This document shows, one piece after another, positions 33,599-45,561 of a stretch of 64,000 nt of DNA. Under the pieces are notes generated by a model. That model worked only from the letters and a program-made list of their open reading frames with translations, did not search any database and was not told the DNA's origin. How positions within the stretch are numbered: position 1 is the stretch's first letter; each line of letters opens with the position of its first letter. The translations under genes and the position numbers were made by a program. The stretch is from Oricola nitratireducens (lineage in GTDB: Bacteria; Pseudomonadota; Alphaproteobacteria; Rhizobiales; Rhizobiaceae), in NCBI RefSeq assembly GCF_014904745.1, contig NZ_JACZCS010000009.1:62001-126000 (forward strand), written 5' to 3'.

Positions 33599-34854
33599 CC
33601 GCCGAGCTCCCATTCTCGTATTCTGATATCCGGCGCCTCCGCCAGCGGATGCTTGTCGATCACGCCACCAGGAAGGAGCGCCGGAAAGGCCCGCTGCGCC
33701 CAGCGAACCAGTTGCACCGCCGGTGCGCCAAGCAGCAGTTTCGCAGCCGGCTGGGTCCACAAGACATGATCCATGGTGTCGTTGGGCCGGTAGGGGGCAT
33801 CCGCGATTCCGTCGCCGTCGAAATCGAACGCGGCGTTGTCCGACCAATAGTTGCCGCCCTTCGAATCGCTCCACTCGACCCATTTGCTGCCGACATATTT
33901 GACCTGAGTTCTGTTGCGGACGAATGCATTCCCAAGAATCTCATTGCGTTCGGACCCGGCGGTGAAATGAATTCCGATCCCGCACTCCTCGAAACGATTG
34001 TCCCTGATCGTGTTCTTGTGTGCGTTGTAAACGAACAGGCAGCGATCCTGAACACCACGAACGAGGTTGCCCTCGACCAACCCGTCATTGGCATAATTGA
34101 GCATGATCCCGTGATCGCGGTCGTTGAGTGATGCATTCCCGGTGATGGTCACATTGTGTGAGTACATGACCGCATAGCCGAGGTGATTGCCGATGCTGAC
34201 ATTGTCGGCAACAACGCTGTCATGCGTGTACATGTAGTGGACGGCGAAACGCAGGTCGCGAAACCGGTTGCCCGTAAACTCGTTGTCGAGCGACGTGTTG
34301 GCGAATATCCCGTCGCGCCCCCAGCGGATGTCGTTGCCGATTACCTTCGAGCCCGGCGCGTTCCAGACATAAACGCCGTTGCCACGGCTGTTCATGCGTT
34401 GATCGCGCCGTCCCAGGATCACGTTGCCCCGGACCAATGCGTCGTGTGCGCCGTGAATGTCGACACCGTAGAGGTTGCCTTCCAGGCGGTTGTCCTCGAT
34501 ACGGGCCCTGTCAGCACCTTTCAGAAGCCTGACACCACTGTCGATGTTCTCGTGAGAAGAACCGGAACCGGTTAATTCCAGCCCGCGGATCGTCACGTCC
34601 GGCGCTATGACCAGAAAGACCGAACCCTGCCCGCCGCCATCGACACGGGCACCACTCTCGCCTTCAATCGTGAGGGGCCGATCGATAACGACCGACCCAT
34701 CGTGGAAGCCCGGAGCGAGACGGAGGGTATCCCCCGCCTCGGCCGCCGCCACGGCTTCAGGAAGCGCGCCCGGCTTTGCCAGCACCAGCCTTTCAGCGCT
34801 CCAGGCCGGAGCGGCAAAAAGGACCAGCAGCAGCAGAGTCACGCAGCGTATCAA
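33595..34854 (-). CDS. nosD: NosD, periplasmic beta-helix copper-site assembly protein
   Basis: 419 residues with a signal peptide (about 1-19, ending WSA) and a run of parallel beta-helix repeats (VRGNVILG, VIGNDIRWG, EFTGNRFRDL, VADNVSIG, TITGNASLND and similar). NosD binds the NosFY membrane unit and delivers copper or sulfide for the CuZ cluster. The reading frame opens with TTG, one base after the nosZ stop; no ATG is available nearby, so translational coupling to nosZ is likely. Confidence 0.93.
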   Translation of the reverse strand: MIRCVTLLLLVLFAAPAWSAERLVLAKPGALPEAVAAAEAGDTLRLAPGFHDGSVVIDRPLTIEGESGARVDGGGQGSVFLVIAPDVTIRGLELTGSGSSHENIDSGVRLLKGADRARIEDNRLEGNLYGVDIHGAHDALVRGNVILGRRDQRMNSRGNGVYVWNAPGSKVIGNDIRWGRDGIFANTSLDNEFTGNRFRDLRFAVHYMYTHDSVVADNVSIGNHLGYAVMYSHNVTITGNASLNDRDHGIMLNYANDGLVEGNLVRGVQDRCLFVYNAHKNTIRDNRFEECGIGIHFTAGSERNEILGNAFVRNRTQVKYVGSKWVEWSDSKGGNYWSDNAAFDFDGDGIADAPYRPNDTMDHVLWTQPAAKLLLGAPAVQLVRWAQRAFPALLPGGVIDKHPLAEAPDIRIREWELGG

Positions 34855-34855
34855 C

Positions 34856-36775
34856 TCAAGCGTCCCTAGGCTCGACCAGCATACGGCCGCGCATCTCCAT
34901 GTGCAGCGCGTGGCAGAACCATTGGCAGTAGAACCAGTGAACGCCGGGACGGTCCGCGACGAACGTTACCGACGCGGTGGCCTGCGGCCCAATCTCCATC
35001 GCGACACCGTAATTGCTAATCGTGAACCCGTGGGTCAGATCATCGACATCATCGATATTGGTAACATAGACCGTCACCTCGTCGCCCTGCCTCACCGTGA
35101 ACTTTTCCAAGCTGAAAATCGGTGCCGTCGAGTACATATAGACGCGTACTTTATTACCGTCGCGGATCGGCTCTTCGGCACCGTCCTCCAGCACGACGCC
35201 ATCTGCCTCGGCCTGCTTGCGCGCGTCTTCCCACATCGGGTCATCGCGGCTCCAGATTTGAAGCGGGTTGACGATGTCGCGGCGCACCAACACCACGTCA
35301 TGTGGTTCCGCAAATGTCGGACCGTCATGCACCACCTTCAAATCGTCGGTCGAGATGTCGATCAACTGTTCGTTCTCCGGCTTCAGCGGGCCGACATTGA
35401 TAAATCGGTCTTTCGAGAACTTGTTCAGCGAGATCAGCCACTTGCCGTCTGCTTCCTTGGTCTCGCCCATGGTCGTGTGGTTGTGGCCAGGCTGGTAGTG
35501 CACATCCACCTTGGAGACGATCGGGTCAATATCCTCTCCGGCGTAGGCCCGCGCCGCCTTGGCCATGTCCCATTTGACAATCTGGCTGTCGATGAAAAGC
35601 GTCGTATAAGCAAAGCCCTTGCCGTCAAAGGCGGTGTGAAGCGGTCCGAGACCAAGCTCCGGCTCGGCGACTATACAGGACCGCGGGTCGGCATCCTCGT
35701 CAAACAGCGCGTCGAGCTTGCGCACGTCGATCAGCGAACAAGTCGGTGACAGCTTGCCGGCGACAACGACATGCACGCCATCCGGCGCAGTGTTGATACC
35801 ATGCGGGCTGTTCGGGATCGGAACATAGCGGGTATATTTCGACTTGGCTTCCTTGCGTCCGTCGAGAACCTTGACACCGTTGAGGTCCTGATAGTCGCCC
35901 GCAGCGATGCCGGCTTCGATCGCCTTGATGTTGAAAACCACGACGTGGTCCAATTCGCTTGCCGTCATTTCCGCCAGGTTCATACCCATTTCCGAATTAT
36001 AGCTGGTCGAAAAGGCGTATTTACCCTGGTAGTCGGCATCGCAATTGTCGAGGTTGCCCGATACGAGCACCTGCCAAGCAACCTCCATCGCGTCGCCGTC
36101 GATCGCCGTGAAGACGTTCACATATTGTGACGGATCGTCGAGGATCTTGCCGTCATTGATCAGAGGCGCCTCATGTTCGCTATTGGCAAATACGTAACCG
36201 GTGCGCGGATATTTCTGTGGACGTAGGCCGTGGATGTCGTGGGCATTCGGCACCTCAAGGATCTTGTCGCACTTCATCACGTCGCAGCGCACCCGCGCCA
36301 CGCGGGTATTTGCCTTGTCGTTCATGAACAGATAGCGCCCGTCATAAGTGCCGTCGGTAAATGACATGTGCGGGTGGTGCAGATCGCCATTGTCGTATGT
36401 CACCTTGCCGCGCTTGGCGAGAAACTCCTTCGTTTCAGGCAGCAGACCCTCTGTCAGAACCTTCAGGCTTTCGTTTGTGAGGCCCCATCCGGTTGCAGAG
36501 CAACGGTTGAACACCGGTACCCGCATCAGCTCACGCATTGACGGGAAACCTAATATGCGCAGTTCGCCGGTTTGGCCCGATGACCAGAAACCGTAATAGT
36601 CGTCCAGTTCACCGGGGGCGAGACTCGGCCCCTCGGACGCGTGCGCCGACACCGGCTGCAACAACGCACCCACACCGCCCATTGCCACGCCTGTTCCGGC
36701 TAGCAAGGCCAGCTTGGCCGGTGTGCTCATAAGTTCGCGCCGGTTTAGACCAGATGGTTTTTCGTTCGTCGACAT
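34856..36775 (-). CDS. nosZ: nitrous oxide reductase, clade I
   Basis: 639 residues; reduces N2O to N2 in the periplasm. A long Tat signal ([18 protein letters not shown]) marks clade I. CuZ histidines start with DLHHPHMS and continue in [20 protein letters not shown] and AEPHD; the CuA site is at the C-terminus, C617, C621, H625 and M628, in [18 protein letters not shown] lies 7 nt before the ATG. Follows nosR by 16 nt. Confidence 0.97.
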   Translation of the reverse strand: MSTNEKPSGLNRRELMSTPAKLALLAGTGVAMGGVGALLQPVSAHASEGPSLAPGELDDYYGFWSSGQTGELRILGFPSMRELMRVPVFNRCSATGWGLTNESLKVLTEGLLPETKEFLAKRGKVTYDNGDLHHPHMSFTDGTYDGRYLFMNDKANTRVARVRCDVMKCDKILEVPNAHDIHGLRPQKYPRTGYVFANSEHEAPLINDGKILDDPSQYVNVFTAIDGDAMEVAWQVLVSGNLDNCDADYQGKYAFSTSYNSEMGMNLAEMTASELDHVVVFNIKAIEAGIAAGDYQDLNGVKVLDGRKEAKSKYTRYVPIPNSPHGINTAPDGVHVVVAGKLSPTCSLIDVRKLDALFDEDADPRSCIVAEPELGLGPLHTAFDGKGFAYTTLFIDSQIVKWDMAKAARAYAGEDIDPIVSKVDVHYQPGHNHTTMGETKEADGKWLISLNKFSKDRFINVGPLKPENEQLIDISTDDLKVVHDGPTFAEPHDVVLVRRDIVNPLQIWSRDDPMWEDARKQAEADGVVLEDGAEEPIRDGNKVRVYMYSTAPIFSLEKFTVRQGDEVTVYVTNIDDVDDLTHGFTISNYGVAMEIGPQATASVTFVADRPGVHWFYCQWFCHALHMEMRGRMLVEPRDA

Positions 36776-36791
36776 GGCATTTCTCCTTTGC

Positions 36792-38984
36792 TCATTGCCG
36801 TTTTTCGAGAGCCCGTTCGTACTGTTCGTTGCTCTTCTTGATCACCTCGCGTCTCTTCATTTTTTTCATAACGACGGGACATCTGGTGGTGCTCTGGTAG
36901 AGCACCTGGCAGTGCATGCAGTTGAGGCATTCGTTCGGTTGTATTTCACCGATCGGATTGATTGCCTGAACAAAGCACTCGTTTGCGCAGGTCTGGCAGG
37001 GGCGTCCGCATTCGGGATAGCGTTTGAGCCAGTCGAACATCCGCAAGCGACCCGGTATCGCCAACGCCGCGCCCAGTGGGCACAGATAGCGGCAGTAGAA
37101 ACGCTCGATGAACAACCCTGCGCCGAGCAGCGCCAAGGCAAAAACCACAAACGGCCACGCGCGGTCGAACTTCAGGATGATCGCGGTCTTGAACGGCTCG
37201 ATCTCCGCATAATGTTCAGCCAGGGGAAGCGATACGAGCGAAAGCGCGAACAGGCCGAGGAAGATCATGTACTTGACCGCCCAAAGCCTTTCATGCAGCC
37301 CCCACGGCAGCGTCAATTGCGGGATATGCAGGAGCTTCGCCACGCGGTTTAGCAGTTCCTGCAAGGCACCGAACGGACACAACCAGCCGCAATAGGCACC
37401 GCGACCCCAGAACAGCAGCGCCGCCGCCACCGAGAACCAGAGGATGAACGTTAGCGGGTCCATCAGGAAAGCATCCCAGCTGAACCCGGTCGCGAGCGAA
37501 TTGCCGAGCGCCATCAGGTTCACCACCGAGAGCTGCGCATTGGCATACCATCCCAGGAACACCAGGGTCATCAACAGGAAGCCGATCCGGAACCAGAATA
37601 CGAACCGTTCCGACTTGGTGACAAACATCTGGAAGAAGAATACCGCGGTCAGTATACCCAGCATTGCGAGAAGCACCGCGATCTCCGGCGCCTTGTCGCG
37701 CCAGATGCGTTTCCACAATGCCGCCTTCGCGGCACTTTCCCTCGAACTGTCCGTGACGGGAACAACCGGCTGTGTCTGCGCGGTGACATTGTGGAGGTAT
37801 TTCTTTGGCGGTTGATAACCGAGATCGAAGGTCAGGAACGATTTCTTGATTGCGCCAATCTGGCGCTGCACCAGAAGTTGCAGCCGCCACGGCTCGGTCG
37901 GATCGAAACCCGCATCGGACGGAATCTTGAACAGGTCGATTTCGCTGAAGCTGGGCGCGCCCGCGGCCGCGATATGACCCACGCGCCGATGTAGGCGATC
38001 CCTGAAGCGCACCGCCGCATCACCCTGGATCAGGTGTATCCGGTCGAAAATCCCGCCGCGAACATAACCCGACCCCTTGAAGGAGTAACGTCCGCGTCCC
38101 ATCAGCAGGATCGCGTGTTCGCCCGGCTGCAACCATTTCTGGAGGTTGGCGTATTCCTTGGGACCCAGCAGGCTGAGACCGACCGTTGGTATGCTGACGA
38201 GGGCGGCCCGCATATCGATGAACGTATCTGAAGCGTCGCCCGATTCTGGCCGCGCGATCGCTTTCTTGTCGCCTGTCGCTTCGAACGCGGCATTGATCTG
38301 GCCAATGTCGAGGCTGAGGCTCCGGATCGAACCATCCCCGGCAAGCGCCTCCCAGTCCCGCGCCTCGCCTGCTTCCTGCACGATCTCGTACTTTAGTCCG
38401 GCCGCCTTCTGTTCAGGCGCCAGCCCCCCAAGGCCAAGAGTGCGTGAGACGATGATGCCGGCGCGGACGATCGAATCGTCTATCACCATGACCGTGACGG
38501 TCGCGCCCGAAATGATGTCGAGATCATGCGCGCTGCCGCCAGCGGCCAGTTCGGCCTGCAGGTCTAGCCCGGTATATCCGGCGATATGCGCGCGGACCTT
38601 CGATTCCGGGATGCCGACCAGAACGATTGGCTCGGAATGTTCCACAAGTACGGCGCCAGTGATCACCGCATCGTTGGAAACAGCGGCGACGATATGAATT
38701 GGTTTGCCAGAATAACCGGTCGTTCCCACGAAATCGGATGTCAGGAACGCGTAACCGACCACCTCGGAACCCTTGAGTATGGGGACGGCCGGAATGTCGT
38801 CACGCAGGGCACCGAACCCGGTAGCACCCTCCGTCAGTTCGGCCGGCGACAGGTTCTGCAGGAAACGCGAAATCTGCGCCGCCTGTCCCGGTATGGCGGC
38901 AAAAGCCACAACAAAGCAGGCCAGCACGCACTCTGCAAACCACCGCTTGCATCTTGCAGTTGAGAAAACAAACATGACGCTCAT
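36792..38984 (-). CDS. nosR: NosR, flavoprotein electron donor/regulator for NosZ
   Basis: 730 residues. Signal (1-36), periplasmic FMN domain with the flavinylation motif [14 protein letters not shown], five to six membrane helices (about 410-650) and a C-terminal ferredoxin-like part: [12 protein letters not shown], then [11 protein letters not shown] and a CP motif. It passes electrons from the quinol pool towards NosZ. It also has the [14 protein letters not shown] NapH-type block. Upstream is a TTGA-N6-TCAA box at 39036-39049. ATG at 38975 is an alternative start. Confidence 0.95.
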   Translation of the reverse strand: MSVMFVFSTARCKRWFAECVLACFVVAFAAIPGQAAQISRFLQNLSPAELTEGATGFGALRDDIPAVPILKGSEVVGYAFLTSDFVGTTGYSGKPIHIVAAVSNDAVITGAVLVEHSEPIVLVGIPESKVRAHIAGYTGLDLQAELAAGGSAHDLDIISGATVTVMVIDDSIVRAGIIVSRTLGLGGLAPEQKAAGLKYEIVQEAGEARDWEALAGDGSIRSLSLDIGQINAAFEATGDKKAIARPESGDASDTFIDMRAALVSIPTVGLSLLGPKEYANLQKWLQPGEHAILLMGRGRYSFKGSGYVRGGIFDRIHLIQGDAAVRFRDRLHRRVGHIAAAGAPSFSEIDLFKIPSDAGFDPTEPWRLQLLVQRQIGAIKKSFLTFDLGYQPPKKYLHNVTAQTQPVVPVTDSSRESAAKAALWKRIWRDKAPEIAVLLAMLGILTAVFFFQMFVTKSERFVFWFRIGFLLMTLVFLGWYANAQLSVVNLMALGNSLATGFSWDAFLMDPLTFILWFSVAAALLFWGRGAYCGWLCPFGALQELLNRVAKLLHIPQLTLPWGLHERLWAVKYMIFLGLFALSLVSLPLAEHYAEIEPFKTAIILKFDRAWPFVVFALALLGAGLFIERFYCRYLCPLGAALAIPGRLRMFDWLKRYPECGRPCQTCANECFVQAINPIGEIQPNECLNCMHCQVLYQSTTRCPVVMKKMKRREVIKKSNEQYERALEKRQ

Positions 38985-39240
38985 CGGTTCTCTGCTAAAT
39001 TCGCAAGGACATCACAATTCGAAACTTGGCCGACTTTGACCTTAGTCAAGTCCCGAAAGGAAGCAAACCAGCTTACACAATCCCTTACTGAACCGCACAT
39101 GGACTGCCCAAGGTCATTTGGTTTGAACCCTGCCCTATTGACACTACTTCGCGCGGGCTTCGGCCCTCACCTCGCGCGCGCCTCGGATCCGATTGGATGT
39201 GACATCAGCAAGCCCGCAACGATGGCCTTTCTGCGTACTG
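38985..39240. other. nosR promoter region
   Basis: Gene-free 256 bp holding the FNR/NnrR-type box at 39036-39049; nothing else recognised. Confidence 0.5.
39036..39049. promoter_or_regulatory. FNR/NnrR-type box upstream of nosR
   Basis: TTGAC-CTTA-GTCAA, perfect dyad symmetry, 51 nt before the nosR ATG at 38984. The half-site TTGAC differs from the TTGCG/TTGTK type of the other boxes here, so an FNR or FixK-class protein may act on it instead of, or besides, NnrR. Confidence 0.7.
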
Positions 39241-39570
39241 TCATGACCAATTCCCCGGGTGTGCAGCACCGCCCGGACAAAGGCTGCACGACTGTCGGCC
39301 AAGCCGCGCCTTACGGCTCCGAGCGAAGGTCAAGTCGAGTAAATCCAAGCGTTTGCGGGTTGCCTGGAGGAGCATTGCCTCCGCCGTTCCGCGACTAAGG
39401 CCGTCGGCCACCAATTGCGAGCGCACGCACCGCAGGATCGCCGACGGATGCCAGTCATGATCCAACACCAGCGCTGCCTCGAACAGCATGGCCGCCGCCT
39501 CGACTTCGTCCGCCCCAGCGATGATCCGACCAGCTGTCCCGAGAAGGGAGTTTATGTAGTTTTCGAGCAT
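39241..39570 (-). CDS. unknown soluble protein (109 aa)
   Basis: Starts at MLENYINSLLGTAGRI with GGAGG 7 nt upstream. Helical, with AAAMLFEAALVLDHDW and a basic C-terminal RKRLDLLDLTFARSRKARLG; two cysteines near the end. I do not recognise it. It lies between the nos and pseudoazurin genes, same strand as both. Confidence 0.6.
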   Translation of the reverse strand: MLENYINSLLGTAGRIIAGADEVEAAAMLFEAALVLDHDWHPSAILRCVRSQLVADGLSRGTAEAMLLQATRKRLDLLDLTFARSRKARLGRQSCSLCPGGAAHPGNWS

Positions 39571-39675
39571 GGAATTGCCTCCATCGCCGTGACCAGGCAC
39601 ATGCAGCCTAGATCAGAAAAAGTCGGAGGAATCGGCCCTCCAGCCCGTGGCCTCGCGCCGCCATCCGTGATGCCC

Positions 39676-40119
39676 CTAGTTGGAAACGACGACCTGGCCG
39701 AACAGTTCGGCGAAGGTTTTTCCGGCCTTGCCCGGATGCTTGACGGCGGCCGCCTGTTCGGCGTTGGGCGGCTGACCCACCTCGATCAGAGCGACCATGC
39801 CCATTGCGTAGTGCGGCGAACACTTCACCCCGTAAACGCCTTCCTTGTCGACGGTCACGACCACTTCCTTGCCGAACTTGCCCTTAAACGGCTGCACTCC
39901 ATCCGGAAGCATCCCCTTGATGGATTCAACGTTGTGACCCTTGTCGGTGGGCACGAAACGGATCGTGTCGCCGACCTCCGCCTTTACGAAGTCGGGTTGG
40001 AAAACCATCGTCCCCTTCTCGCCCTTGTTCAGCATCTGGACCTCGTGCTCCGCCGCGTTCGCGTTTCCGGCCAGCGCCAATGCAGCTCCCAACGCAACTA
40101 TTGCGATCGTCCGTTTCAT
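39676..40119 (-). CDS. pseudoazurin
   Basis: 147 residues with a Sec signal (1-23, cleaved after NAA). Type 1 copper ligands H62, C100, H103 and M108 (KCSPHYAMGM) and the full pseudoazurin core (NKGEKGTMVFQPDFVKAEVGD, VPTDKGHNVESI). It donates electrons to NirK and NosZ. It faces nnrR, and the NnrR-type box at 40196-40209 lies between them, 76 nt upstream of this start. Confidence 0.95.
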   Translation of the reverse strand: MKRTIAIVALGAALALAGNANAAEHEVQMLNKGEKGTMVFQPDFVKAEVGDTIRFVPTDKGHNVESIKGMLPDGVQPFKGKFGKEVVVTVDKEGVYGVKCSPHYAMGMVALIEVGQPPNAEQAAAVKHPGKAGKTFAELFGQVVVSN

Positions 40120-40195
40120 CGTTCTTTCCTTTCAGTGCTTGTTTTCACCGCCTAGGTCGTTGACATGGGGTTACCTCAAACCTGATTGGCGCTAT

Positions 40196-40209
40196 TTGTG
40201 CTGGCGCAA
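40196..40209. promoter_or_regulatory. NnrR box between pseudoazurin and nnrR
   Basis: Read on the minus strand it is TTGCG-CCAG-CACAA, again an exact fit to TTGCG-N4-CACAA. It could serve pseudoazurin (minus) and autoregulation of nnrR (plus, start at 40265). Confidence 0.75.
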
Positions 40210-40264
40210 ACTGGAAACAAAAAGCACCGAATGAAATGATGGACCCGCGAGGCGCAGGAAACCC

Positions 40265-40966
40265 ATGCCGATGCTCGACAGATCGTTGATTTCGGGAATG
40301 CCACCGTTTCAGGATCTCGATGGCGAGGCGCTTGACCGCATCCTGAGAGACGCGCGTTCGTCGCGATACGCCAAGAACGCGGCGGTGTTCGAACAGGAAG
40401 AGGAGGCGCATTCATTCTATTTCCTGCTCTCGGGGCATATCCGGGTTGTCAGGACCGCGCCGGACGGACACCAAGTCATCGCACGATACATCAACGAGGG
40501 CGAATTGTTCGGAATCGCGGTCGCCATGGGTCGAAAGACGTTTCCGGCCAGTGCGATAGCGGCAATCGATTGCGTAGTGCTCTGCTGGCCGAATCGGGAA
40601 TGGACCGAACTTCTATCCCGCTTCCCCTCGATCGGTTCGAGCGCCTACGAGACGATCGGCAACCGGCTGCAGGATACACAGGCACGCGTTATGGAGATGT
40701 CGACGGCACAGGTGGAGCAGCGCATCGCCAACGCGCTTTTGAAACTGGTCAAGCAGGCTGGCAGGAAGACGGTGGACGGCATCGAGATCGACTTCCCGAT
40801 AACGCGCCAGGACATTGCCGAAATGACCGGAACGACGCTCCACACGGTCAGCCGGCTTCTCAGCGCATGGGAAGACGAGGGTATCGTGCGCGGCGGACGT
40901 CAGAAAGTGATTGTAAGAAACCCGCACAAGCTTCTACTCATCGCGGAAAACCACCATCGGAAATGA
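40265..40966 (+). CDS. nnrR: Crp/Fnr family regulator, NnrR type
   Basis: 233 residues: a cyclic-nucleotide-like sensor domain without the FNR cysteine cluster, a dimer helix (about 125-150) and a helix-turn-helix ITRQDIAEMTGTTLHTVSRLLSAWEDEGIV. The T-L-H-T-V-S-R recognition helix is the form seen in rhizobial NnrR, which activates nir, nor and nos genes in response to NO. Four TTG-N8-CAA boxes in this window are plausible targets. Confidence 0.85.
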   Translation: MPMLDRSLISGMPPFQDLDGEALDRILRDARSSRYAKNAAVFEQEEEAHSFYFLLSGHIRVVRTAPDGHQVIARYINEGELFGIAVAMGRKTFPASAIAAIDCVVLCWPNREWTELLSRFPSIGSSAYETIGNRLQDTQARVMEMSTAQVEQRIANALLKLVKQAGRKTVDGIEIDFPITRQDIAEMTGTTLHTVSRLLSAWEDEGIVRGGRQKVIVRNPHKLLLIAENHHRK

Positions 40967-40972
40967 CACTTG

Positions 40973-41182
40973 TCAGGCGGGAATGACTGCCACCAGTTCC
41001 CGTACGAAGGTCTCTTCGTTTACGCCATGCTCTTCACAGGCTTCCGTTACGGTATGAAAGAGGGCGATTGGACAGCCGACACACAGCATCCGATTCCGGA
41101 TAAGCACGCCGATGGTCTCCGGCCACTGCCGCATGATGTCGTCCATGAACATGTCGGGATCGATCGTCTGCTTGCTTTTCAT
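40973..41182 (-). CDS. DUF1858 redox-disulfide domain protein
   Basis: 69 residues. It matches the small DUF1858/hybrid-cluster-associated type: DDIMRQWPETIGVLIRNRMLCVGCPIALFHTVTEAC, with a CxxC pair at about 34-37. These proteins often occur with NO or hybrid-cluster genes. GAGGAG precedes the ATG. It ends 7 nt after the nnrR stop (convergent) and has an NnrR-type box 54 nt upstream (41236-41249). Confidence 0.88.
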   Translation of the reverse strand: MKSKQTIDPDMFMDDIMRQWPETIGVLIRNRMLCVGCPIALFHTVTEACEEHGVNEETFVRELVAVIPA

Positions 41183-41625
41183 CACGTTCTCCTCGCCTTC
41201 CTGTTTGAACATGCAGGAAGTGCGAGTCGCAGACTTTGTGCGGGGACAAAGAAATAACAGATCGGGCTGTGGCTGCTGCAATCCGAAAGTCGGCTTCTTG
41301 GCAAATTGCCAGCCTTGGTTCGGCCTGCAGCGAATGTCCCCTTCCCGCCCTTCCTCGACTTCCGACTGGGCATAGCCAATGACCGCTTTCGGGATATTTA
41401 ATTTAGAACGCGAACTTCCGACCTGGGGCGCGAAGCCGCCGCTAGAACAGTAGCGGCCTGATTTCGAATCTCGTCCAGGACTGCTTGGCACGTCCCCATA
41501 GAACTGCATTCGCGTCTGTTCCGGATGACGCGGGTTCGGGTGCGTTCTCTGAAAGGATTGACCAAGACGGCAAGTAACTGAACTCTCAGATACGCTACAG
41601 GCGCAATCCCGAGACGCTCGCCATA
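41183..41625. other. intergenic region
   Basis: Holds the NnrR-type box for the DUF1858 gene. The remaining 370 bp has no frame I can support. Confidence 0.4.
41236..41249. promoter_or_regulatory. candidate NnrR-type box (DUF1858 gene)
   Basis: TTGTG-CGGG-GACAA within the longer perfect repeat CTTTGT-N6-ACAAAG. It lies 54 nt upstream of the DUF1858 start, the same distance class as the nirK and DUF6455 boxes. Confidence 0.62.
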
Positions 41626-41760
41626 TTGCGGCGAGCCGCACATCCCACCGCGCGCCGGCTGCCTACAACCAACTGCGCATCGCTATATAGGCAACGCCAT
41701 AGGGTCGAGAACATGTTCGCGAAGCTCATGGATTGGTGCCTTCGGGCACTTCATGAAGCT
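41626..41760 (+). pseudogene. IS5-family transposase remnant (C-terminal part)
   Basis: The frame reads LYRQRHRVENMFAKLMDWC, the signature near the end of IS5-group DDE transposases (family form YxxRxxIExxFxxLKxWR). Neither the rest of the transposase nor terminal repeats are recognisable, so it is a decayed fragment. Confidence 0.6.
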
Positions 41761-43199
<1,439 letters not shown>

Positions 43200-43203
43200 C
43201 CGC

Positions 43204-44217
43204 ATGCCGCGCATGACCATGATCGAGGCGCTCCGCAATGCCATCGACATATCCATGGAGCGCGACGAGAATGTCATCGTCTATGGCGAGGATGTCGGAT
43301 ACTTCGGCGGTGTCTTCCGTGTCACACAGGGATTGCAACAGAAATACGGCAATAGCCGTTGCTTCGACGCTCCGATCTCCGAACTCGGCATCGTCGGCAC
43401 GGCGATCGGCATGGCGGCCTATGGTTTGCGCCCCTGCGTCGAGGTGCAATTCGCCGACTATGTCTACCCCGCCTACGACCAGATCGTGTCGGAAGCAGCC
43501 AGGCTACGCTACCGCTCGGCCGGCGGCTTCACCTGCCCGATCGTCGTGCGCATGCCGACCGGCGGAGGCATCTTCGGCGGCCAGACCCACAGCCAGAGCC
43601 CGGAAGCGCTGTTCACGCATGTATCGGGCCTGAAAGTGGTCGTGCCCTCCAATCCGCACGACGCCAAGGGACTCCTGATGGCGGCGATCGAGGATCCGGA
43701 TCCAGTAATCTTCCTGGAGCCGAAACGGCTCTATAACGGTCCCTTCGAGGGACACCCCGACCAGCCGGTAACACCATGGTCGAAGCATCCGCTGGGTGAT
43801 GTTCCCGAGGGGCATTTCACCATTCCGCTCGGCCAGGCCGTCGTGCGCCGAGAAGGCACCGCCGTCACCGTGCTCGGCTACGGCACCATGGTTCATGTCG
43901 CCGAGGCCGCGGCCAAGGACACCGGCATCGACGCGGAAGTGATCGATCTACGCACACTACTGCCGCTCGATCTGGACACCATCACGACCTCGGTGAAGAA
44001 GACCGGGCGTTGCGTTGTCGTGCACGAGGCGACGCTGACATCGGGCTTCGGCGCGGAGCTTGTCGCCCTGGTCCAGGAACACTGTTTCTACCATCTCGAA
44101 GCGCCGATCGCCCGCGTCGCCGGGTGGGATACGCCCTACCCGCATGCGCAGGAATGGGACTATTTCCCTGGTGCCGCCCGCGTAGGCCAGGCGCTTGTCG
44201 AAACGATGGAGGCGTAG
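43204..44217 (+). CDS. bkdA2: branched-chain 2-oxoacid dehydrogenase E1 beta subunit
   Basis: 337 residues. Transketolase-like pyrimidine-binding domain with VIVYGEDVGYFGGVFRVT and FDAPISELGIVGTAIGMA, then the C-terminal domain (TVLGYGTMVHVAEAAA, CVVVHEATLTSGFGAELVA). Begins 4 nt after E1 alpha; the ATG at 43204 is the one with family length. Confidence 0.94.
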   Translation: MPRMTMIEALRNAIDISMERDENVIVYGEDVGYFGGVFRVTQGLQQKYGNSRCFDAPISELGIVGTAIGMAAYGLRPCVEVQFADYVYPAYDQIVSEAARLRYRSAGGFTCPIVVRMPTGGGIFGGQTHSQSPEALFTHVSGLKVVVPSNPHDAKGLLMAAIEDPDPVIFLEPKRLYNGPFEGHPDQPVTPWSKHPLGDVPEGHFTIPLGQAVVRREGTAVTVLGYGTMVHVAEAAAKDTGIDAEVIDLRTLLPLDLDTITTSVKKTGRCVVVHEATLTSGFGAELVALVQEHCFYHLEAPIARVAGWDTPYPHAQEWDYFPGAARVGQALVETMEA

Positions 44218-44225
44218 TACCCGCC

Positions 44226-45557
44226 ATGGGCGAACACACGATCAAGCTGCCCGATGTGGGCGAAGGTGTCGCCGAGGCCGAACTCGTGGAGTGGCATGTC
44301 GAGGTCGGCGATCAAGTGCGCGAGGACATGGTGCTCGCCGCCGTCATGACCGACAAGACGACCGTCGAGATTCCCTCTCCCGTCGATGGCGAAGTGGCGT
44401 GGCTCGGCGCCGAAATTGGCGACACCGTCGCTGTCGGATCGCCGCTGATCCGGCTGAAGACGGCGAGTGACGACGTGCAGGAAGCGCCGGCCGAGGCGGC
44501 CCAACGGAATAACCCGCCCACTGCCCCCGCCCGGAATGTGAAAGTGGTACCGGAAGACACACGCTCCTCTGAACCAGCCACCAAACACGATGAGCAAGGG
44601 GCGGCGAAGGGTGAAGCGGCTCTCCGGCCGCCCGTAAGCTCGAAGGGGGCATCTCGCCCCAGCGCGAACGGAGCGCCACGCGCCGCTGGCGAAAAGCCGG
44701 TTGCATCGCCCGCAATCCGACTGCGGGCGCGCGAATCCGGTATCGATCTCAAACAGGTTGCCGGCACCGGTCCGGCAGGTCGCATCACGCATGAGGATCT
44801 AAACGCGTTTCTGTCGGTCGGGCAGTCCACGAGTGCCCCGATGCTGGCTCGCGAAACGTCCGTCTCGGATATCAAGGTTGTCGGTTTGCGCCGACGCATC
44901 TCCGAGAAGATGGCGCTTGCCAAGTCGCGCATTCCCCATATCACCTATGTCGAGGAAGTCGACATCGAGGCGCTGGAGGATTTGCGCAACGCCCTCAACC
45001 AGGCGAAAGCAGGCAACCGCCCTAAGCTCACCCTACTGCCATTTCTGATGCGCGCTATTGTCAATGCGATCGCCAAACAACCGGGATTCAACGCCGTTTA
45101 CGACGACGAGGCAGGCATCATCCATCAGCATGGCGGCGTGCATATCGGCATCGCCACGCAAACACCGCCTGGACTGATGGTGCCGGTAGTACACCATGCC
45201 GAGGCACGAGATATATGGTCATGCGCCACCGAACTTGCACGCGTCACCGAGGCCGCCCGCGACGGCACCGCGACGCGCGAGGACCTGTCAGGTTCGACCA
45301 TCACCATTACATCGCTTGGGGCAATGGGTGGCATCGTCACGACCCCAGTCATCAATCATCCGGAAGTGGCGATCATCGGAGTGAACAAGATCATGGTGCG
45401 GCCCGTCTGGAACGGTACGCAATTTCTGCCGCGAAAGATGATGAACCTCTCCTCTTCGTTTGATCACCGCGTTATCGACGGATGGGATGCGGCAGTCTTC
45501 GTCCAGCGCCTGAAGACGCTGCTTGAAAACCCGGCAATGATCTTCGTAGAGGATTGA
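44226..45557 (+). CDS. bkdB: lipoamide acyltransferase E2 of the branched-chain complex
   Basis: 443 residues: lipoyl domain (1-80) with the lipoylated K44 in [12 protein letters not shown], a proline/alanine linker, an E3-binding domain ([18 protein letters not shown]) and the acyltransferase core ending in the catalytic [14 protein letters not shown] (H414, D418). Core of the bkd complex. Confidence 0.94.
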   Translation: MGEHTIKLPDVGEGVAEAELVEWHVEVGDQVREDMVLAAVMTDKTTVEIPSPVDGEVAWLGAEIGDTVAVGSPLIRLKTASDDVQEAPAEAAQRNNPPTAPARNVKVVPEDTRSSEPATKHDEQGAAKGEAALRPPVSSKGASRPSANGAPRAAGEKPVASPAIRLRARESGIDLKQVAGTGPAGRITHEDLNAFLSVGQSTSAPMLARETSVSDIKVVGLRRRISEKMALAKSRIPHITYVEEVDIEALEDLRNALNQAKAGNRPKLTLLPFLMRAIVNAIAKQPGFNAVYDDEAGIIHQHGGVHIGIATQTPPGLMVPVVHHAEARDIWSCATELARVTEAARDGTATREDLSGSTITITSLGAMGGIVTTPVINHPEVAIIGVNKIMVRPVWNGTQFLPRKMMNLSSSFDHRVIDGWDAAVFVQRLKTLLENPAMIFVED

Positions 45558-45561
45558 AGCC

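Noticed and set aside
40160-40179. TTGA ... TCAA pair between pseudoazurin and nnrR
   Set aside because: Spacing is 12 nt, not the 6 nt needed for an FNR-type dimer; the box at 40196 fits instead.
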